In this document: positions 7,376 through 14,799 of the stretch, piece after piece
How the letters are laid out: each line of letters starts with the position of its first letter
Numbering within the stretch: the first letter of the stretch is position 1
NCBI RefSeq assembly: GCF_016793485.1
Contig: NZ_JAEULZ010000003.1
Location: 124,001-188,000 of the forward strand
Direction of reading: 5' to 3'
From: Mesorhizobium sp.
GTDB lineage: Bacteria; Pseudomonadota; Alphaproteobacteria; Rhizobiales; Rhizobiaceae
Length of the DNA stretch: 64,000 bases
Notes under the pieces: generated by a model
What the model was told of the DNA's origin: nothing
Databases searched by the model: none
The model's input: only the letters and a program-made list of their open reading frames with translations
Made by a program: the position numbers and the translations under genes

Positions 7376-8941
7376 ATGGCGCGCCCGAACCCCAACGTCC
7401 TCCTGATCACATGCGACCAGTGGCGCGGAGACTCGCTGTCGGCAGCCGGGCACCCGGTGGTGCGCACCCCTAACACGGACGCCCTTGCAGCCGAGGGCGT
7501 GCTGTTCCGCCGTCACTTCGGCGGCGCAGCGCCCTGCTCGCCGGCGCGGGCATGCCTCTATACGGGCCTCTACCAAATGAACAACCGGGTGTGCCGGAAC
7601 GGCAGCCCACTCGACCGGCGGCATGGCAACATCGCGCTCGCGGCCCGCGCGCTGGGCTACGACCCGACGCTGTTCGGGTACACTGACGTTTCGCCCGACC
7701 CGCGCACGCGTGCCCCGCAGGATCCGTTGCTGCGCAGCTATGAAGGCGTGCTGCCCGGTTTTACCGTGTGCCAGCTGCTGCCCGAGCACCAGAAGCCTTG
7801 GCTGTCATGGTTGGCGGCGCGCGGCGTCGATGCCTCGGCTGGTCATCCGAATATACACCGGCCCCTGGAGGGCGTTGGAAAAACCGTCAGCAACAGACCG
7901 CCGATCTATTCCGCCGAAGAGACGCCTGCGGCCTTCATCGCCGGCGAGTTCATCCGCTGGCTCGGCGAACAGGATAGGCCGAAGGACGGAGGGCGCCCAT
8001 GGTTTGCCCACCTCTCCTTCATCAGCCCGCATCCGCCTTTCATCGTGCCGGAACCCTACAACACGATGTACGACCCGGCCGACGGACCGGACTTTGGGCG
8101 GCGCAAGACCTGGAAGCACGAGGCTAAGGCTCATCCCTTCCTCGACTACGTGATAGGCCGGCAGAAGAAGGGGAAGTTCCTGCCCGGCATGAAGGGCAAG
8201 GTGCATGACTTCTCACCGGAGGAGTTCCGGGCGATCCGCGCGCTGTATTGGGGCATGATCTCGGAGACGGACGCGCAGCTCGGCCGCATCTGGGACGCGA
8301 TCAAGTCGAAGGGCGATTGGGACGACACCATCATCGTCCTGACCTCGGACCACGCGGAGATGATGGGCGACCACTTCATGCTCGGCAAGGGCGGCTTCTT
8401 CGACCAGAGCTTCCATATCCCGCTCGTCATCCGCGACCCGCGCCGGCGCAAGGCGGCGGGCGCGATCGTCGACCGCTTCACCGAAGCCGTGGACGTAATG
8501 CCGACGCTGCTCGACCTGCTCGGCGCAGCGGTCCCGGCACATCTCGACGGCCGGTCGCTACAGCCATTCATGGACGGCAAGCCACCCGCCGCCTGGCGCG
8601 ACGCGGCGCATTGGGAATTCGATTTCCGGTCGATCGAAAAAGGCTCGGCCGAACGGCATTTCGGACTGAAGCCGCAGCAGTGCAACCTCGCCGTGGTTCG
8701 AGGCGAGCGATGGAAGTATGTGCATTTCGGCGGCGGCTTGGCGCCATTGCTCTACGATCTGGACAACGATCCGGGAGAGTTGAACGACCTTGCAGGCAAT
8801 CCAGCCTATGCGTCGATACGGCTGGAAATGGCGGAACGGTTGCTTTCGTGGCGCGCGGAGCACCTCGATCAGTCGCTGGCGCTTTCCGCGCTGACGGAAG
8901 GCGGGGTGGCGGGGAGCCAGGCGGCCCTACCGCTAATCTGA
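7376..8941 (+). CDS. Sulfatase/phosphonate monoester hydrolase family protein
   Basis: 521 aa from ATG 7376, with GGAG six bases upstream; the GTG at 7373 is too close to it. Alkaline-phosphatase-superfamily sulfatase: metal site NVLLITCDQWRGD at the N-terminus, formylglycine motif CSPAR in APCSPARACLYTGLY, and further metal ligands in SDHAEMMGDH (about 323-332). The Cys must be converted to formylglycine; no modifying enzyme is in the window. No signal peptide, so cytoplasmic. Members include arylsulfatases and rhizobial phosphonate monoester hydrolases; the sequence does not decide between them. Confidence 0.87.
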   Translation: MARPNPNVLLITCDQWRGDSLSAAGHPVVRTPNTDALAAEGVLFRRHFGGAAPCSPARACLYTGLYQMNNRVCRNGSPLDRRHGNIALAARALGYDPTLFGYTDVSPDPRTRAPQDPLLRSYEGVLPGFTVCQLLPEHQKPWLSWLAARGVDASAGHPNIHRPLEGVGKTVSNRPPIYSAEETPAAFIAGEFIRWLGEQDRPKDGGRPWFAHLSFISPHPPFIVPEPYNTMYDPADGPDFGRRKTWKHEAKAHPFLDYVIGRQKKGKFLPGMKGKVHDFSPEEFRAIRALYWGMISETDAQLGRIWDAIKSKGDWDDTIIVLTSDHAEMMGDHFMLGKGGFFDQSFHIPLVIRDPRRRKAAGAIVDRFTEAVDVMPTLLDLLGAAVPAHLDGRSLQPFMDGKPPAAWRDAAHWEFDFRSIEKGSAERHFGLKPQQCNLAVVRGERWKYVHFGGGLAPLLYDLDNDPGELNDLAGNPAYASIRLEMAERLLSWRAEHLDQSLALSALTEGGVAGSQAALPLI

Positions 8942-8952
8942 CCCGCAAAGCA

Positions 8953-8978
8953 AAAGCCCGCGCCGGGGCGCGGGCTTT
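8953..8978. terminator. Bidirectional terminator between convergent genes
   Basis: Perfect ten-base inverted repeat AAAGCCCGCG / CGCGGGCTTT around a 6-base loop. It lies between the sulfatase stop (8941) and the PRC-barrel gene stop (8999), which converge. A run of A on the left and T on the right suits both strands. Confidence 0.8.
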
Positions 8979-8998
8979 CACAACTGGTAAAGCTACGC

Positions 8999-9919
8999 TT
9001 ACTGAACCATCAGGCGCTGGTCGTCGCGCTTCTCGGTAAAGGTGGTCTTGTCGTAGGTGGCGGCGGCTTCAAGCTGCTCCTTGGTAAAGGTGGTGTAGAG
9101 ATACTTGTTGCCGTCGGCGTCGGTCATGAAGGCGAGGTTGTCGCTACCGATGGCGACTTCCTTGGCGCCGATGCCCAAGAACCCACCGACATTCACGACA
9201 TAAGCGTCGATTTTGCCGTCGGCCGTCAGCACGACGTCGTTGATCGAACCGACATTGGCGTCATTGGCGCCATAGACCGTCGTGCCGATGACTTCGTCAG
9301 CCGTGATCTTGTCGGCCGGCAACTGGGTCAGCGTCGAGCGGTCGATTGCAGCGGTGGTCGTCTGGTCGGTAGTAGCGTCTGCAGCAGGAGCTGCCGGATC
9401 AACGACCGGCGCCTCAGCCATCGTGTCTGGCGCCGGGGCGATCGGCGTCGGCGACATTGCCGGGTCGTTTGCTGCCGTCGTCTGTGCAGGCGCTGGCTCG
9501 TAAGGACGTGTGTCGAATTCGGCCTGCTGCTCGAGTTGCTCCTTGCTCATCGGCGCGACCAGCCACCGGTCACCATCTCGCTCTACCCATTCGAGGTTCG
9601 CGTATTCCATGGCGACGTTCTTCTGGCCGAGGCCGAGGAAGCCGCCGACGCCTACGACGACGAGTTGGATGTTGCCGTCAGGGCCGATGACGAAGTCAGT
9701 GACACTACCGATGTTCTCGGCGTCATCGCCGGTGCCGTTGTATACGGTCTCGCCGATGATTTTCGTTGCAAGATTGCCGTCAGCCTTCACGACAGGCGCC
9801 ACGTCTTGCGTCATGGGAGCGGGTTCTGCCGGAGCAGGGGCGGTGGTGTCCTGAGCGAAAGCGCCCGTGGCGATAAGGGCGGCAGCAACAGCGGTGCTGG
9901 CTAGAAGATTGCGGATCAT
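8999..9919 (-). CDS. Exported protein with two PRC-barrel domains
   Basis: 306 aa. Signal peptide about 1-22, cleavage after AFA-Q. Two PRC-barrel repeats at about 50-125 (KIIGETVYN, then GFLGLGQKNVAM) and 212-290 (EVIGTTVYG, then GFLGIGAKEVAI) are separated by a low-complexity Ala/Pro/Thr linker. The two copies share GSV/GSI-D-V and VGGFLG-G motifs and come from internal duplication. Proteins of this type are common stress-induced periplasmic proteins in rhizobia, with unknown biochemistry. A consensus EcfG promoter lies about 100 bases upstream, so it is a likely general-stress gene. Confidence 0.87.
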   Translation of the reverse strand: MIRNLLASTAVAAALIATGAFAQDTTAPAPAEPAPMTQDVAPVVKADGNLATKIIGETVYNGTGDDAENIGSVTDFVIGPDGNIQLVVVGVGGFLGLGQKNVAMEYANLEWVERDGDRWLVAPMSKEQLEQQAEFDTRPYEPAPAQTTAANDPAMSPTPIAPAPDTMAEAPVVDPAAPAADATTDQTTTAAIDRSTLTQLPADKITADEVIGTTVYGANDANVGSINDVVLTADGKIDAYVVNVGGFLGIGAKEVAIGSDNLAFMTDADGNKYLYTTFTKEQLEAAATYDKTTFTEKRDDQRLMVQ

Positions 9920-10020
9920 GATAGCTTCTCCTCGTGCGTGATTTCGTTCTCGATCTCATTGCATCGACGCACCGGCCTGACTCGTCGCTGGGGAGGGCCG
10001 GTGCGGCGGCACATGATCCC

Positions 10021-10045
10021 AACGTGGCGTGCGCGATTCCGTTCC
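10021..10045 (-). promoter_or_regulatory. EcfG-type promoter of the PRC-barrel gene
   Basis: On the minus strand GGAAC (10045-10041), a 16-base spacer and CGTT (10024-10021). This is an exact match to the stress sigma consensus. The PRC-barrel start codon is about 100 bases downstream. Confidence 0.78.
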
Positions 10046-10077
10046 GAAAAACTGGCCTGTCAAAAATGCTTATCGAC

Positions 10078-10113
10078 GGCACGATGCGCTCAGAAGGCAC
10101 GATGCGCTCAGAA
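10078..10113. repeat. Two perfect tandem copies of an 18-bp unit
   Basis: GGCACGATGCGCTCAGAA occurs at 10078-10095 and again at 10096-10113 without a mismatch. It lies between the PRC-barrel gene's promoter and the next gene's terminator. It could be a replication-slippage duplication or a doubled binding site. Confidence 0.85.
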
Positions 10114-10120
10114 ACGGAAA

Positions 10121-10146
10121 AGCCGGCGTTAGCCGGCTAATCTTTT
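10121..10146 (-). terminator. Probable terminator of the 83-aa gene
   Basis: Seven-base stem AGCCGGC / GCCGGCT with a GTTA loop (10121-10138). Read on the minus strand it is followed by TTTTCCGTTT, a moderate T-rich tract. It lies 23 bases past the end of the 83-aa gene. Confidence 0.6.
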
Positions 10147-10168
10147 GAAACAACCGCGTGCAGTGACG

Positions 10169-10420
10169 TCACTGCGTGGTGGCGGGTGCCGTCTCGTTGG
10201 AGGGAGCCGTCAAAGCCCCCGATTGCACAGCTGTTGCCGGCGCGCCCGCGCTTTCTGTATCGATTGCTTGGCCGTAGAATTCCACCGCCATCCAAACCAA
10301 TCCAACGAGAACGAGGCTGACTGCCAGGATCGTAAATCCATGGACGCCCCACCTGCCTTGACGGGCCTTGTTGGCCGGCAATTCGGGAGCGGTGAAACCA
10401 CCATGTGTTCGTTGCTGCAT
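10169..10420 (-). CDS. Small single-pass membrane protein, 83 aa
   Basis: The start at 10420 is chosen for the AGGAG placed seven to eight bases upstream; a longer frame to 10459 lacks one. A basic N-terminal part (about 1-24) precedes one hydrophobic helix (about 25-46, FTILAVSLVLVGLVWMAVEF), followed by an Ala/Thr-rich presumably periplasmic tail. No named family is recognised. A near-consensus EcfG promoter (GGAAC-N16-CATT) lies about 40 bases upstream and the gene sits inside the stress island, so stress induction is likely. Confidence 0.65.
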   Translation of the reverse strand: MQQRTHGGFTAPELPANKARQGRWGVHGFTILAVSLVLVGLVWMAVEFYGQAIDTESAGAPATAVQSGALTAPSNETAPATTQ

Positions 10421-10457
10421 TTGAATCTCCTGCGGACAAGCTACTCTATCGCCTGAC

Positions 10458-10482
10458 AATGCGCGCGGAGACGGGTGGTTCC
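10458..10482 (-). promoter_or_regulatory. Near-consensus EcfG promoter of the 83-aa gene
   Basis: Minus strand GGAAC (10482-10478), 16-base spacer, then CATT (10461-10458) in place of CGTT. There is one mismatch in the -10 element, so support is weaker than for the other sites. Confidence 0.45.
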
Positions 10483-10494
10483 AGATGACCCGGG

Positions 10495-10956
10495 TTACCG
10501 ATCCGGAAAGGGACCCTTGTCGTCCTTGTCGCCCCTGCTCACATTCTCGCGGTAGATCGCATAGGCGATGACGGCGAGGCCGGGGACAAGCAATGTGGAG
10601 AGCCCAAGGGGACGACGCAGCAGCGTCGGCAAGGCGGCTATTCCGGCCGCCGTGGCAAGCGCGGTCAGATCGGATTTGCGCTGCCGCGACGCTCGGCGGG
10701 CTCTGGAGCCGGCAGTGAGCTTGTAGACCAGAAGAATGATGAGCGCGGCAACGATGAACACCGCGCCGAAGATCAGCGCCGCTTCCAGGCTGCCTAATTG
10801 TCGCGCGGTCCAGATATAGGCGGCCGCCAGAAGGAAGCCGGCGCCGATGCTGCCCGAAATAACGGCCATCAGATAGATGGTGGCCATACGGCGCGCCCGC
10901 TTGAGGGCCAGGACCGTCTCGCCTGACGCCAGGCTCGCGAGAAGCGACGCCAGCAC
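10495..10956 (-). CDS. Phage holin family (holin_3_6-like) membrane protein
   Basis: 153 aa with two strong central hydrophobic segments (about 25-48 and 55-78), a basic stretch (about 82-94) and weaker hydrophobic stretches near the C-terminus. The layout fits the small superfamily named after actinobacterial phage holins. Such proteins are usually found in bacterial chromosomes beside DUF883/YqjD-type proteins rather than in phages, as here. It lies six bases downstream of the DUF883 gene and is certainly co-transcribed with it. A role in envelope stress is an inference. It is not evidence of a prophage. Confidence 0.75.
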   Translation of the reverse strand: MLASLLASLASGETVLALKRARRMATIYLMAVISGSIGAGFLLAAAYIWTARQLGSLEAALIFGAVFIVAALIILLVYKLTAGSRARRASRQRKSDLTALATAAGIAALPTLLRRPLGLSTLLVPGLAVIAYAIYRENVSRGDKDDKGPFPDR

Positions 10957-10962
10957 GGCGGT

Positions 10963-11292
10963 CTACCGGCGGGCGATGAGCGCGAAGAGGAAGCCGACGC
11001 CCGCGGCGATCGCTAGCGAGGTAACCGGCTTCTCCCGTACGTGGGAAAGTACCTGCTCCTCGATATCACGGGCACTGGCACGCAATTCCTCGAATTTCGC
11101 CTCGCCATGGAGGCGTAGTTGCTCCGCGCCAAGCGCCGCTGCCTTCCTGGCTGTGCCATAACCGTGCTCGCCGGTCGACTGCGCCTGCCTGGCTAGCTTC
11201 TCCAGCTCTGCCCTCAGCGCCTTGATCTCAGCCTCGAGTTCCGCGAATTCCTTCGATCCGTCGCCGGATTTTCCGGCAGCCGTAGTCGCCAT
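10963..11292 (-). CDS. DUF883 / YqjD-ElaB-like membrane-anchored protein
   Basis: 109 aa: a long charged helix with coiled-coil character (about 14-85, ELEAEIKALRAELEKLA) and one C-terminal hydrophobic anchor (about 90-106) ending RR. This is the layout of YqjD/ElaB, stationary-phase inner-membrane proteins of enterobacteria reported to bind ribosomes. The gene leads the two-gene unit with the holin-like protein. A consensus EcfG promoter lies 30 bases upstream, which places it in the general stress regulon and agrees with the stress-linked expression of the enterobacterial homologues. Confidence 0.82.
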   Translation of the reverse strand: MATTAAGKSGDGSKEFAELEAEIKALRAELEKLARQAQSTGEHGYGTARKAAALGAEQLRLHGEAKFEELRASARDIEEQVLSHVREKPVTSLAIAAGVGFLFALIARR

Positions 11293-11321
11293 GGTCTACA
11301 CTCCTTGCGTTAGCGTCGTTC

Positions 11322-11346
11322 AACGCCGCCTCGGTGTCGAAGTTCC
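11322..11346 (-). promoter_or_regulatory. EcfG-type promoter of the DUF883 operon
   Basis: Minus strand GGAAC (11346-11342), 16-base spacer, CGTT (11325-11322). Exact consensus; the DUF883 start codon is 30 bases downstream. Confidence 0.78.
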
Positions 11347-11436
11347 GATGCCGGCCCATGAAAGTCAAAGGGCGTTTTTGTCGATTATCATCGCGACGAT
11401 GGACTTTTAAGCCCGGTCCCACCTGAAAGAGCAGGC

Positions 11437-11985
11437 CTAAGCGGCGCTGGAGCCCATCACCTGCGAGGAAATGGCGTCGGGTCCGAACTCCGCCTCGCCC
11501 GAAATCTGCAGGATGTCCTGCAGGCGGGTGCGGGCGCGGCTGACCCGGCTCTTGATGGTGCCGACTGCGCAGTCGCAAATCTCGGCGGCTTCCTCGTAGG
11601 AAAAGCCGGACGCGCCGATGAGGATAATCGCCTCGCGCTGGTCTTCCGGAAGCTGCTCGAGCGCAGCCCTGAAATCCTTGAGGTCAAGCTGGCCGTGCTG
11701 GCTGGGGTGGACCGCCATACGCGCGGTCATCAGGCCGTCGGAATCCTGCACCTCGCGCCCGCGCTTGCGCATCTGCGAGTAGAATTCGTTGCGCAGGATC
11801 GTGAAAAGCCAAGCCTTGAGGTTGGTGCCAAGCTGGAAGCTCTGATGCTTGTCCCACGCCTTGACCAACGTCTCCTGCACCAGATCGTCGGCCTTGTCCC
11901 CGTTCTGGGACAACGACATGGCAAAGGCGCGAAGGCTGGGTATGGCCCGTAGCAGGTCGGCCTTGAATTCAGCTGAGACTGCCAT
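11437..11985 (-). CDS. ecfG: General stress response ECF sigma factor EcfG
   Basis: 182 aa ECF sigma factor: region 2 (about 10-80, with ADDLVQETLVKAWDKHQSF and AWLFTILRNEFYSQMRKRG) and region 4 (about 105-160, with LPEDQREAIILIGASGFSYE and GTIKSRVSRAR). It belongs to the EcfG group, which directs RNA polymerase to GGAAC-N16/17-CGTT promoters in alphaproteobacteria. It sits four bases downstream of nepR with phyR divergent, the diagnostic order of this system. An EcfG promoter ahead of nepR implies positive autoregulation. Confidence 0.95.
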   Translation of the reverse strand: MAVSAEFKADLLRAIPSLRAFAMSLSQNGDKADDLVQETLVKAWDKHQSFQLGTNLKAWLFTILRNEFYSQMRKRGREVQDSDGLMTARMAVHPSQHGQLDLKDFRAALEQLPEDQREAIILIGASGFSYEEAAEICDCAVGTIKSRVSRARTRLQDILQISGEAEFGPDAISSQVMGSSAA

Positions 11986-11989
11986 GCGG

Positions 11990-12184
11990 TCAGTCCTTTT
12001 TCGACTGCGGCCGCGCGTCTTCCAACTGCGCCAGCAGGGATGCGAATCGATCGGGTATCTCGTCCGACACGAGGTCGTCGTAATATTGCTTCAGCTTGCG
12101 CCCGATTTCGGTATTCGCCCCAAGCGGGTCCGTGCCCGCACGTTTCGGCGTCGCGGTGTCCGCAACACTGGCTTTTTTCGTCAT
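11990..12184 (-). CDS. nepR: Anti-sigma factor NepR
   Basis: 64 aa, typical of the family. The core two-helix segment IGRKLKQYYDDLVSDEIPDR (about 27-46) and the following FASLLAQLE bind EcfG in unstressed cells and phospho-PhyR under stress. The N-terminal part is basic and probably disordered. It is the first gene of the nepR-ecfG operon and divergent from phyR. Confidence 0.95.
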   Translation of the reverse strand: MTKKASVADTATPKRAGTDPLGANTEIGRKLKQYYDDLVSDEIPDRFASLLAQLEDARPQSKKD

Positions 12185-12268
12185 GACCGATATTTCGCCC
12201 TCATTTCCCCAAACACACCGCTTACACTTAACATAAATCGGATATCTGGCCCCGATTGCCGGCCCGTA

Positions 12269-12293
12269 AACGCCGGGTTTTCATTTTGGTTCC
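12269..12293 (-). promoter_or_regulatory. EcfG-type promoter of nepR-ecfG
   Basis: Minus strand GGAAC (12293-12289), 16-base spacer, CGTT (12272-12269). Exact consensus, about 85 bases before the nepR start codon. It shows that the sigma factor drives its own operon. Confidence 0.85.
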
Positions 12294-12311
12294 GCTCAAG
12301 CCGATTTTTTC

Positions 12312-12336
12312 GGAACCTTTTTTGACAGAGTGCGTT
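12312..12336 (+). promoter_or_regulatory. EcfG-type promoter of phyR
   Basis: GGAAC 12312-12316, 16-base spacer, CGTT 12333-12336, about 75 bases before phyR. Its -35 element lies back to back with that of the nepR promoter, 18 bases apart, so two polymerases could hardly bind at once. Confidence 0.85.
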
Positions 12337-12410
12337 TCTGTCGCCGGGGCTGCCACAAGCACAATCTGCCGGGTTTGCCCTTCGATTCATTTTGAGGGAG
12401 ACGGTTCAAC

Positions 12411-13205
12411 ATGAGTTTATCCGCCACCATTGCCCCGCACCTGCCGTTTCTCCGGCGGTTTTCGCGGGCGGTATCGGGATCGCAGCACAGTGGCGATGCC
12501 CTTGTCGCCGCCATGCTCGAAGCGATCATCGCGGACACAAGCATTTTTCCCAGCGCGTCAAGCGACAGGATCGCGCTCTACAAGCTTTTTGCCCAGCTCT
12601 TTACGTCGGTTTCCATACGCGTGCCGCAGGAAAAAGCCCCCAGCGCCTGGGAACAGCGCGCAGCCGCCAATCTCGGCGCGCTGGCGCCACAGGCCCGGCA
12701 GGCTTTCCTGCTGATCGCCGTCGAGGGCTTCTCCAACGACCAGGCAGCGGAAGTCCTCGACGTTTCGGAAGCTGGCTTCGCGGACCTACTGGCTGAGGCG
12801 AGCGCGGAAATCTCGCGGCAGGTGGCGACCGATATCCTCATCATCGAGGACGAGCCGCTAATCGCGATGGATATCGAGCAGATGGTCGAGAGCCTGGGAC
12901 ATCGCGTGGTCGGAACCGCGCGCACCCACTCCGAGGCAACCGCTCTGTTCAGGTCTTCGCGACCCAAGATGATCCTGGCCGACATCCAGTTGGCGGACGG
13001 CAGCTCCGGTATCGATGCCGTCAACGAAATCCTCGCCAACACGTCTGTACCCGTCATCTTCATAACGGCGTTCCCGGAGCGACTGTTGACTGGAGAGCGG
13101 CCCGAGCCGGCCTTCCTTGTGACCAAGCCTTTCAACCCGGACATGGTCAAGGCGCTGATCAGCCAGGCGCTGTTCTTCGACAGGCAGGCGAAGGCCGCCG
13201 CCTGA
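12411..13205 (+). CDS. phyR: Anti-anti-sigma response regulator PhyR
   Basis: 264 aa. The N-terminal sigma-like domain (about 1-130, with an AFLLIAVEGFSNDQAAEVLD region-4-like segment) mimics EcfG. The C-terminal receiver (about 138-258) has IIEDEPL, phospho-acceptor Asp191 in ILADIQLADG and Lys in VTKPFNPD. When phosphorylated the sigma-like domain opens and captures NepR, releasing EcfG. All key residues are present. It is divergent from nepR-ecfG and preceded by its own EcfG promoter, giving a positive feedback loop. The likely phosphate donors are HWE-type kinases, two of which lie within 4 kb. Confidence 0.95.
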   Translation: MSLSATIAPHLPFLRRFSRAVSGSQHSGDALVAAMLEAIIADTSIFPSASSDRIALYKLFAQLFTSVSIRVPQEKAPSAWEQRAAANLGALAPQARQAFLLIAVEGFSNDQAAEVLDVSEAGFADLLAEASAEISRQVATDILIIEDEPLIAMDIEQMVESLGHRVVGTARTHSEATALFRSSRPKMILADIQLADGSSGIDAVNEILANTSVPVIFITAFPERLLTGERPEPAFLVTKPFNPDMVKALISQALFFDRQAKAAA

Positions 13206-13229
13206 TCAGATGCGTTCCACCACAAGGAT

Positions 13230-13254
13230 AAGGCCGCTTCTGGCGGCCTTTTTC
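13230..13254 (+). terminator. Intrinsic terminator after phyR
   Basis: Eight-base stem AAGGCCGC / GCGGCCTT with a short loop, followed by TTTTTC, 25 bases past the phyR stop codon. Confidence 0.8.
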
Positions 13255-13265
13255 TTGATCGAGCA

Positions 13266-13291
13266 GGAACGAAACCTCTACCTCCACCGTT
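13266..13291 (+). promoter_or_regulatory. EcfG-type promoter of the DUF1328 gene
   Basis: GGAAC 13266-13270, 17-base spacer, CGTT 13288-13291; the start codon is 34 bases downstream. The promoter follows directly on the phyR terminator, so the small gene is an independent unit. Confidence 0.78.
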
Positions 13292-13324
13292 CTTCCGACA
13301 TCTGAATTTCGAGGAGTTCGAACA

Positions 13325-13489
13325 ATGCTTTACTGGGCTCTTGTGTTTCTCGTCGTAGCCATCATCGCCGGCGCTCTCGGCTTCGGCGGCATCGCGGGAA
13401 CGTCCGCGGGAATTGCGCAGATTCTGTTCTTCGTGTTCCTCGCCTTCCTTGTTATTTCGCTGCTCGCCGGGTTGTTCCGCCGAGCCTAG
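13325..13489 (+). CDS. DUF1328 (UPF0391) small membrane protein, 54 aa
   Basis: A very short gene with GAGGAG upstream. The protein is almost wholly two hydrophobic helices: [20 protein letters not shown], then a Gly-rich turn [12 protein letters not shown], then a second helix ending LLAGLFRRA. This is the full-length signature of the DUF1328/YtjA family of small inner-membrane proteins, widespread in proteobacteria and without known biochemistry. It has its own EcfG promoter and strong terminator, so it is a single-gene stress transcript. Confidence 0.9.
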   Translation: MLYWALVFLVVAIIAGALGFGGIAGTSAGIAQILFFVFLAFLVISLLAGLFRRA

Positions 13490-13533
13490 CAGGCCGATAC
13501 CGGCGACCGCACCCCTCAATCGGTTTCCGGTTT

Positions 13534-13580
13534 CCGCCGGGCGGCTTTCTTCGCAGAGGCCGTCCGGCGGTCTTTTTTTT
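13534..13580 (+). terminator. Strong intrinsic terminator after the DUF1328 gene
   Basis: Twelve-base stem CCGCCGGGCGGC / GCCGTCCGGCGG (two mismatched positions) and a T run of eight at 13573-13580. Confidence 0.8.
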
Positions 13581-13616
13581 CTGGTAACGCATCGCATACC
13601 TCCATGAGCTGCACGC

Positions 13617-14573
13617 ATGAGCGCAGGAAAGGAAAATCGCGGACCTGATAGTCTCGTAACTCCGGACTCCGCGTTGGAAAACGACCTTGCGCCGGAATCC
13701 GCAGTCAGCCTTCTGCGCGCGTTGCGCAACACTGCGGTGTCCGTGTTGTACCAGAGCCCGGACCTCAGCGTACGTTGGGCTCGGAATGTGCCCCCGTCCT
13801 GGTCGACCGGAAGCCTGATTGGACAAACCGACCAGGATTTCCTGCCACACCACGAGGCCAAGGCGGTCGTCGACAGCAAATTGACCGTGCTCGCGGGCGC
13901 AGGCCCGCAACGCCTGGAAATCCATGTACCGTCAACGCCGGGACATCGCGACAAATGGTTCAACCTGTGGATCGACGCTGACAAAGGCCCGGCTGGAGAC
14001 ATCCGTGGCCTCATAACAACGGCCGTCGAGATCACCGACCAGAAGCAGCGCGAGCAGACCCTGCGGGTGCTCTTGCGCGAGGTCAGTCACCGGTCGCGGA
14101 ACCTTCTGGCGATCATCCAGAGCATTGCCACCCAGACCGGACGTCACGCGCCGACCGTGGATGCATTCCTGACGCGTTTTCGGGGTCGCGTGCAGTCCCT
14201 GGCAGCCTCCCAGGACCTGGTCACATCATCCAACTGGCGCGGCGCGGACCTCGGCGAACTCGCCTACGGACAGGCTGCGCGTTATACCGACAAGCCGCAC
14301 GACGCCTTGAGACTGGAAGGCGACAGGCCGTGGCTGAACCCTAATGCCACGCTTCATGTAGGCCTGGCGCTGCACGAATTGATCGCTAACTCGGTCAGCT
14401 ACGGCGCCATGTCGCGCCCCGACGGCTACGCGACCTTTCGGGCTGCCGTTCAACGCAACCCGCAGGACGGCGCGACACTGCTTCTCGTCTGGCGGGAAGT
14501 TATCGGGTCTCAGGGCGATACCACCCCGGCCCCGACGCCGCAGGAAAAGCGCTTCGGCAGCGTGGCGCTGTAG
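13617..14573 (+). CDS. PAS-HWE sensor histidine kinase, truncated by an in-frame amber codon
   Basis: 318 aa as read: a PAS-like sensor (about 25-140), then the HWE/HisKA_2 domain with His158 in REVSHRSRNLLAII, the N-box GLALHELIANSVSYGA and the lid start LVWRE, then KRFGSVAL before TAG at 14571-14573. The same frame stays open for 33 more codons to TGA at 14673-14675. The extension (RLVPASLNGSAQLKIDRDLL then EYRLTVPPGNFEA) is exactly the terminal strand-helix expected in this family and matches the end of the intact kinase at 15463. So either a nonsense mutation, a sequencing error or read-through is present. As an HWE kinase beside phyR it is a candidate PhyR kinase; loss of the last ATPase strand would probably impair it. 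No membrane segment. Confidence 0.85.
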   Translation: MSAGKENRGPDSLVTPDSALENDLAPESAVSLLRALRNTAVSVLYQSPDLSVRWARNVPPSWSTGSLIGQTDQDFLPHHEAKAVVDSKLTVLAGAGPQRLEIHVPSTPGHRDKWFNLWIDADKGPAGDIRGLITTAVEITDQKQREQTLRVLLREVSHRSRNLLAIIQSIATQTGRHAPTVDAFLTRFRGRVQSLAASQDLVTSSNWRGADLGELAYGQAARYTDKPHDALRLEGDRPWLNPNATLHVGLALHELIANSVSYGAMSRPDGYATFRAAVQRNPQDGATLLLVWREVIGSQGDTTPAPTPQEKRFGSVAL

Positions 14574-14675
14574 CGACTCGTTCCCGCGTCGCTAAACGGC
14601 AGCGCCCAACTGAAGATTGATCGCGACCTGCTGGAGTACCGGCTGACCGTTCCACCCGGAAACTTTGAAGCCTGA
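14571..14675 (+). pseudogene. Severed C-terminal coding segment of the HWE kinase
   Basis: Continuation of the kinase frame past TAG, ending at TGA 14673-14675. Its predicted residues (GSAQLKIDRDLLEYRLTV and flanks) correspond to the last helix and beta strand of the HATPase domain. It has no start codon or ribosome binding site of its own, so it would be made only by read-through or if the stop is an error. Confidence 0.75.
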
Positions 14676-14728
14676 CGAAACCGTTTCCCTGGCTTCAAAG
14701 ACGCGACCTCACTTCGTTTCCAGACATT

Positions 14729-14754
14729 GGAACCCTGTGGTTCCCCCCGGCGTT
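14729..14754 (+). promoter_or_regulatory. EcfG-type promoter of the 108-aa gene
   Basis: GGAAC 14729-14733, 17-base spacer, CGTT 14751-14754, with the start codon 46 bases downstream. Confidence 0.75.
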
Positions 14755-14799
14755 TCCACGTTACGAGGAGCCTTTGTCCCATCTCGGGAGGTATATGCC

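Noticed and set aside
10495-10956. Phage holin domain as a sign of a prophage
   Set aside because: There are no other phage genes, and the pairing with DUF883 and the EcfG promoter are typical of a chromosomal stress gene.
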